Shown: positions 22,472-25,487 of the stretch, one piece after another | Layout: the number at the start of each line of letters is the position of its first letter | How positions within the stretch are numbered: the first letter of the stretch is position 1 | Source of the DNA: JBFKQC01 sp041627895 | GTDB taxonomy: Bacteria > Pseudomonadota > Alphaproteobacteria > Rhodobacterales > Rhodobacteraceae | Assembly (NCBI GenBank): GCA_041627895.1 | Contig: JBFKQC010000059.1 | Location: forward strand, 1 to 25,487 | Length of the DNA stretch: 25,487 nucleotides | Reading direction: 5' to 3' | The notes under the pieces: generated by a model | Told to the model about the DNA's origin: nothing | The model's input: only the letters and a program-made list of their open reading frames with translations | Database searches by the model: none | Translations under genes and position numbers: made by a program

Positions 22472-22813
22472 CTAGGCGGTGCGCCGCGTCCGGCCGGACA
22501 GCCACTCGATCAGATAGGCGGCACCGACAAGCGGCGGCCCGGCGAGGATGTAGACGTAGGTCGCGCCGCGCAGCGCCGGGCCGAGCGCCGCGAACAGCCC
22601 GTCAGCGCCGCCGAGGCAGGCCGAATAGCCGGTCAGGATCTTGCCGTCGCAGGCCAGCATCCCCAGGACCACCACGCCCATCCCCACGGCAAAGGCACCG
22701 CCGCCCCAGACCATGATCGCCCGCGCGAGCGCATGCCGCATCCCCAGGCCATGGCCGATCGCCACGACCGCGGGCATCCAGAAGAAGAAGGCGTGCAGCA
22801 CTTCACCCAGCAT
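22472..22813 (-). CDS. Small membrane protein of unknown function
   Basis: This 113-aa protein starts MLGEVLHAFFFWMPAV and has three or four hydrophobic segments (about 5-22, 30-50, 68-85 and 85-103), separated by a loop with two cysteines (LACDGKILTGYSACLGG) and ended by a basic tail (SGRTRRTA), so it should be an inner-membrane protein. The two cysteines could form a disulfide. I do not recognise the family. The ATG at 22813 was chosen because it precedes the first hydrophobic helix; the ribosome-binding site is weak. The gene lies 171 bp downstream of hisA, with GC hairpins between, and 269 bp upstream of the dehydratase, so it is probably transcribed alone. The 269-bp downstream gap shows no clear promoter or gene. 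Confidence 0.65.
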   Translation of the reverse strand: MLGEVLHAFFFWMPAVVAIGHGLGMRHALARAIMVWGGGAFAVGMGVVVLGMLACDGKILTGYSACLGGADGLFAALGPALRGATYVYILAGPPLVGAAYLIEWLSGRTRRTA

Positions 22814-22873
22814 GTCCGGCCCCGTTTGTTCGGCGGTTTCCGCGAGTATGATCCGCCGCGCGCCCGTGTCAAT

Positions 22874-22892
22874 CCGCAGGCGCGGCCTGCGG
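22874..22892 (-). terminator. 8-bp-stem hairpin downstream of hisA
   Basis: CCGCAGGC (22874-22881) pairs with GCCTGCGG (22885-22892) across a 3-nt loop. With a second stem nearer hisA, it may end or protect the hisA transcript. No U tract is present. Confidence 0.35.
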
Positions 22893-22932
22893 CATTCGGC
22901 GGCGGCTCGGCCTTCGGGCGGGGGAACCCGCA

Positions 22933-22949
22933 CCGGGCGTCGCGCCCGG
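22933..22949 (-). terminator. 7-bp-stem hairpin 35 bp after hisA
   Basis: CCGGGCG (22933-22939) pairs with CGCCCGG (22943-22949) across a 3-nt loop, 35 bp beyond the hisA stop. It is a candidate 3'-end structure for hisA without a U tract. Confidence 0.4.
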
Positions 22950-22984
22950 GACGGCGCGGGCCGGCTGCGGCCTGGGTGTCGGGA

Positions 22985-23722
22985 TCAGGCCGCAGATGCG
23001 CCGCCCTTCAGCACCGCCAGCGCCTCCGCCAGGTCGATCGCCCCGTCATAGAGCGCCCGGCCCGAGATCACCCCGTCGAGCGGTGCGCCGGTGGCCTTCA
23101 GCGCGCGCAGGTCGTCGAGCGACGACACCCCGCCCGAGGCGATCACCGGGATCGAGACCGCCCGCGACAGCGCCGCCGTGGCCGCCACGTTGGGGCCCTG
23201 CATCGCGCCGTCGCGGTCGATGTCAGTATAGATGATCGCCGCGACGCCGGCATCCTCGAAGCTCTGCGCCAGGCCGGTGGCGTCCACGTCGGTCTCTTCG
23301 GCCCAGCCCTTGGTCGCCACGCGCCCGCCGCGCGCGTCGATCCCGACGGCGATCCGCCCCGGGAAGGCCCGCGCCGCGGCGCGCACCAGGTCCGGGTCCT
23401 CGACCGCCACGGTGCCGAGGATCACCCGCGCCAGCCCCTTGCCCAGCCAGCGCTGGATCGTGGCCATGTCACGGATGCCGCCGCCCAGCTGTGCCGGGAC
23501 CGAGACCGCGGCGAGGATCGCCTCGACCGCCGCGGCGTTCACCGGCTGCCCGGCGAAGGCGCCGTTCAGGTCGACGAGGTGCAGCCACTCGCAGCCCGCC
23601 GCCTCGAAGGCGCGCGCCTGCGCCGCCGGGTCGTCGCTGAACACCGTGGCCCGGTCCATCTCGCCCTTGTAGAGCCGCACGCACTGGCCGTCTTTCAGGT
23701 CGATGGCGGGATAGAGGATCAT
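22985..23722 (-). CDS. hisA: ProFAR isomerase, histidine biosynthesis
   Basis: HisA is the TIM-barrel isomerase that converts ProFAR to PRFAR in histidine biosynthesis; PRFAR is the substrate of HisF/HisH. The 245-aa product has the catalytic aspartates D8 (PAIDLKDG) and D129 (GIDARGG), the phosphate-binding VIASGGVSSLDDL, and GVISGRALYDG near the C-terminus. The ATG at 23722 gives the standard start MILYPAIDLKDG with GAAAGG upstream. hisH lies 1.07 kb upstream on the same strand, separated by two plus-strand DUF2147 genes, so hisA must have its own promoter or rely on long readthrough. hisF, often next to hisA, is not downstream here. Confidence 0.96.
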   Translation of the reverse strand: MILYPAIDLKDGQCVRLYKGEMDRATVFSDDPAAQARAFEAAGCEWLHLVDLNGAFAGQPVNAAAVEAILAAVSVPAQLGGGIRDMATIQRWLGKGLARVILGTVAVEDPDLVRAAARAFPGRIAVGIDARGGRVATKGWAEETDVDATGLAQSFEDAGVAAIIYTDIDRDGAMQGPNVAATAALSRAVSIPVIASGGVSSLDDLRALKATGAPLDGVISGRALYDGAIDLAEALAVLKGGASAA

Positions 23723-23854
23723 GGCATGGCCTTTCGCTGTCTGGCCGCCGTCTTGGCACCGCCGGGCGGTCCGTGCAACCCGACCCCACGTCATGCTTGA
23801 TCGCCTGCCCTGCGGTTTGGCAATGTCCTGCGCCAGAAACCGGAGGACCATCTG

Positions 23855-24238
23855 ATGAAACACCTGATACTCGCCGCCGCACTGGCGGTCTCGGCCACCG
23901 CCGCCGCGGCCGACCCGGTGCTCGGCACCTGGAAGACCGAGCCCGACGACGGCGCCTTTGCATATGTCGAGATGCAGCCCTGCGGCGCCAAGATCTGCGG
24001 CGTCATCGCGCGCACCTTCAATGCCACGGGCGAGTACCGCTCGCCGAACCTCGGCAAGACGCTGGTGATCGACATGGTGCCGGGCGGCGGCGGCAAGTAT
24101 TCCGGCCAGGTCTGGCGGCCCTCGAACGACAAGATCTACATCGGCAAGATGACGCTCAGCGGCGACCGGCTGAAGCTTCGCGGCTGCGTCGCCGGCGGGC
24201 TGATCTGTTCCAAGCAGGAGTGGTCGCGGGTGCCGTGA
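23855..24238 (+). CDS. Secreted DUF2147 family protein, copy 1
   Basis: This 127-aa protein starts with a clear Sec signal peptide (about 1-19, ending ATAAAA-D) and a mature DUF2147 domain beginning LGTWKTEPDD. Four cysteines (C43, C48, C111, C118) flank the domain as two close pairs, consistent with disulfides in the periplasm. Late family features are IYIGKMTLSGDRLKLRGC and QEWSRV. The molecular function of the family is unknown to me. The ATG at 23855 has GGAGG at 23842-23846. It is divergent from hisA (132-bp shared upstream region) and is followed by a second paralogue in tandem, suggesting local duplication. Confidence 0.9.
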   Translation: MKHLILAAALAVSATAAAADPVLGTWKTEPDDGAFAYVEMQPCGAKICGVIARTFNATGEYRSPNLGKTLVIDMVPGGGGKYSGQVWRPSNDKIYIGKMTLSGDRLKLRGCVAGGLICSKQEWSRVP

Positions 24239-24287
24239 CGCGCCGGATACACAGGCCGGAATCCGCTTGTCCGCCGCGTGATACGGG

Positions 24288-24364
24288 TTGACAGAATCGG
24301 CGTCCGGCCCCATGTGCCAATCACGTCGACGCGGGGCCCGATTGGCGCGGCCCCGGACGCATTC
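24288..24364 (+). promoter_or_regulatory. TTGACA box and long nested inverted repeat before DUF2147 copy 2
   Basis: A perfect -35-like TTGACA (24288-24293) precedes a nested inverted repeat: GAAT (24294-24297) with ATTC (24361-24364), GCGTCCGG (24300-24307) with CCGGACGC (24353-24360), and GCCAATC (24316-24322) with GATTGGC (24340-24346). The -10 at 17-bp spacing (CATGTG, 24311-24316) is poor. The structure could be an operator or, if transcription begins upstream, a structured leader. Confidence 0.45.
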
Positions 24365-24377
24365 GGGTCACCGGCTC

Positions 24378-24764
24378 ATGAAAGGTCTCCTCGCATTCGT
24401 CGCGGCCCTCGGGCTGCTCTCTTCGCCTGTTTTCGCCGCAAGTCTCGTCGGCACCTGGCACACCCAGCCTGACGCCAAGGAAACCACCGGGCACGTGGTG
24501 ATCGAGCGCTGCGGCGCCGCGCTGTGCGGGACCGTGGTGCGCGCCTTCGACAAGGCCGGCAATCCGATCGTGACGCCGAGCGTGGGCAAGCGCATCCTCT
24601 GGGACGTCAAGGAGGCGGGCAATGCGGGCGAGGGGCGGGTCTATGTGCCGGTGATGCGGGCCGAGTTCCCGGTGCGGCTGGTGGCCAGCGGCAACCGGCT
24701 GAACCTCAGGGCCTGCAACAAGCTCGGCATCTGCCGCACCCAGGTCTGGCAGCGGGTGAACTGA
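24378..24764 (+). CDS. Secreted DUF2147 family protein, copy 2
   Basis: This 128-aa paralogue of the preceding gene has a signal peptide (about 1-20, ending PVFA-A) and a mature domain beginning LVGTWHTQPD. Four cysteines (C45, C50, C113, C119) take the same positions as in copy 1. It also shares VIERCGAALCGTVVRAFDKAGN, NRLNLRAC and a C-terminal QVWQRV. The two copies are clearly related but diverged. The ATG at 24378 is the first residue of a good signal peptide; the ribosome-binding site is poor. It lies 139 bp after copy 1, with its own possible promoter, and converges with hisH across 31 bp. Confidence 0.9.
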   Translation: MKGLLAFVAALGLLSSPVFAASLVGTWHTQPDAKETTGHVVIERCGAALCGTVVRAFDKAGNPIVTPSVGKRILWDVKEAGNAGEGRVYVPVMRAEFPVRLVASGNRLNLRACNKLGICRTQVWQRVN

Positions 24765-24782
24765 CCGCCCCCGGCCGCCCCG

Positions 24783-24794
24783 CCGGGCGCCCGG
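24783..24794. terminator. GC-only palindrome between convergent DUF2147 copy 2 and hisH
   Basis: The perfect 12-bp palindrome CCGGGCGCCCGG ends 1 bp before the hisH stop and lies 18 bp after the DUF2147 stop. It resembles the palindrome in the nnrS/fumarase junction. It is a candidate bidirectional 3'-end structure without a U tract. Confidence 0.35.
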
Positions 24795-24795
24795 A

Positions 24796-25434
24796 TCAGG
24801 GCGCCCAGCCCAGGAAGTTCGCGATCAGCCGCAGGCCGGCGCGCTGGCTCTTTTCGGGGTGGAACTGCGTGCCGACGATGTTGTCGCGCCCGACGATGGC
24901 GGTGACCGGACCGCCATAGTCGCAATGCGCCAGAAGGTGCGCCCGGTCCGCCACCCGGAACTGGTAGGAATGCACGAAATAGGCGTGATCGCCGGTGGCG
25001 ATCCCGTCCAGCACCGGGTGCGGCCGGTCGATCACCAGGTCGTTCCAGCCCATGTGCGGCACCTTCAGGCCGGCATCGGCGGGGCGGATGCGCTCGACAT
25101 CGCCATCGATCCAGCCGAGGCCGGGCACCTCCTGGTATTCATGCCCGCGGCTGGCCAGCATCTGCATCCCGACGCAGATGCCGAGGAACGGCCGGCCGCG
25201 CACGATCACCGCCTCGCGCATCGCCTCGAACACGCCGTCCACGGCGAAAAGCGCGGCGCGGCAGGCCGGAAACGCGCCGTCGCCCGGCAGCACGATCCGG
25301 TCGGCGCGCGCCACGTCCTCGGGCGACGCGGTCACGATCACCTCGCCCGCCCCCGCCTCGCGCGCCATGCGCTGAAACGCCTTCTCGGCGGAATGCAGGT
25401 TGCCCGATTCGTAGTCGATGATCGCCGTCAGCAC
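24796..25434 (-). CDS. hisH: Imidazole glycerol phosphate synthase glutaminase subunit
   Basis: HisH is the class I glutamine amidotransferase subunit that supplies ammonia to HisF for making imidazole glycerol phosphate and AICAR. The 212-aa product has the full catalytic triad: C87 (FLGICVGMQ), H192 and E194 (TQFHPEKSQ), with PGDGAF at 50-55 and the interface segment PHMGWNDL. It starts at a GTG (25434), with GGGAG about 7-8 nt upstream, giving the standard N-terminus MLTAIIDYESGNLHSAEKAF. Upstream is a copy of the Rhodobacterales intergenic element. The 3' end converges with a DUF2147 gene. Confidence 0.96.
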   Translation of the reverse strand: MLTAIIDYESGNLHSAEKAFQRMAREAGAGEVIVTASPEDVARADRIVLPGDGAFPACRAALFAVDGVFEAMREAVIVRGRPFLGICVGMQMLASRGHEYQEVPGLGWIDGDVERIRPADAGLKVPHMGWNDLVIDRPHPVLDGIATGDHAYFVHSYQFRVADRAHLLAHCDYGGPVTAIVGRDNIVGTQFHPEKSQRAGLRLIANFLGWAP

Positions 25435-25456
25435 GGGAATGCTCCCTGGCTCCGGT

Positions 25457-25484
25457 CTTCATCTGGCCGGAAATACTCCGGGGG
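25457..25484. repeat. Rhodobacterales-type intergenic element, copy B (inverted relative to copy A)
   Basis: On the plus strand CTTCATCTGGC (25457-25467) and AAATACTCCGGGGG (25471-25484) form the reverse complement of the 17856-17883 element, with two differences in the 3-nt middle. It lies just upstream of the hisH ribosome-binding site. Confidence 0.75.
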
Positions 25485-25487
25485 GCC

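Overview
The window is very GC-rich chromosomal DNA, almost fully coding, from an alphaproteobacterium, most likely Rhodobacterales (Roseobacter/Rhodobacter group). Supporting signs are the linked pobA-pcaDCHG-pcaB block, a hisH/DUF2147/hisA neighbourhood, NnrS, and a short intergenic element (CCCCCGGAGTATTT...GCCAGATGAAG, two copies here) that I associate with this order from memory. No tRNA, rRNA, CRISPR array, transposase or phage gene is visible.

Layout. (1) 1-6318, plus strand: a respiratory operon. It holds the 3' part of a B-type (ba3-like) heme-copper oxidase subunit I, heme O synthase ctaB, a SCO/SenC copper chaperone, an unusual cytochrome b / two-[4Fe-4S] / MvhD-like fusion, an unknown membrane-anchored protein, a bacteriohemerythrin and NnrS. 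Most genes overlap or nearly touch. The set joins terminal oxidase assembly to O2/NO handling. (2) 6338-7843, minus: class I [4Fe-4S] fumarase, convergent with nnrS, followed by about 420 bp without genes. (3) 8268-13303, minus: a three-gene cluster of a winged-helix/TolB-like/TPR regulator, a vanadium haloperoxidase/PAP2-like protein with 14 collagen-like Gly-Val-Thr triplets at its N-terminus, and a divergent subtilase. I cannot match it to a named pathway, and it is the best candidate for an undescribed system. A small unknown gene is divergent from it. (4) 13664-19854, minus: 4-hydroxybenzoate/protocatechuate catabolism, transcribed pobA, pcaD, pcaC, pcaH, pcaG, a DUF849/BKACE enzyme, pcaB. 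It covers 4-hydroxybenzoate to beta-ketoadipate. The BKACE gene sits where a beta-ketoadipate-consuming step is needed, and no pcaIJ or pcaF is present in the window. (5) 20029-22202, minus: a PLP-dependent threonine/serine dehydratase-like enzyme overlapping an endonuclease/exonuclease/phosphatase-family protein. (6) 22472-25434: a small membrane protein, hisA and hisH on minus, with two secreted DUF2147 paralogues on plus between hisA and hisH.

Non-coding structure includes a 9-bp coding tandem repeat, an 8-bp intergenic tandem repeat, two abutting perfect palindromes beside pcaG, a hairpin that could hide the pcaC ribosome-binding site, a long inverted-repeat structure before the second DUF2147 gene, and GC-only palindromes filling both convergent gene junctions. 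All functional assignments come from reading motifs; no database search was possible.
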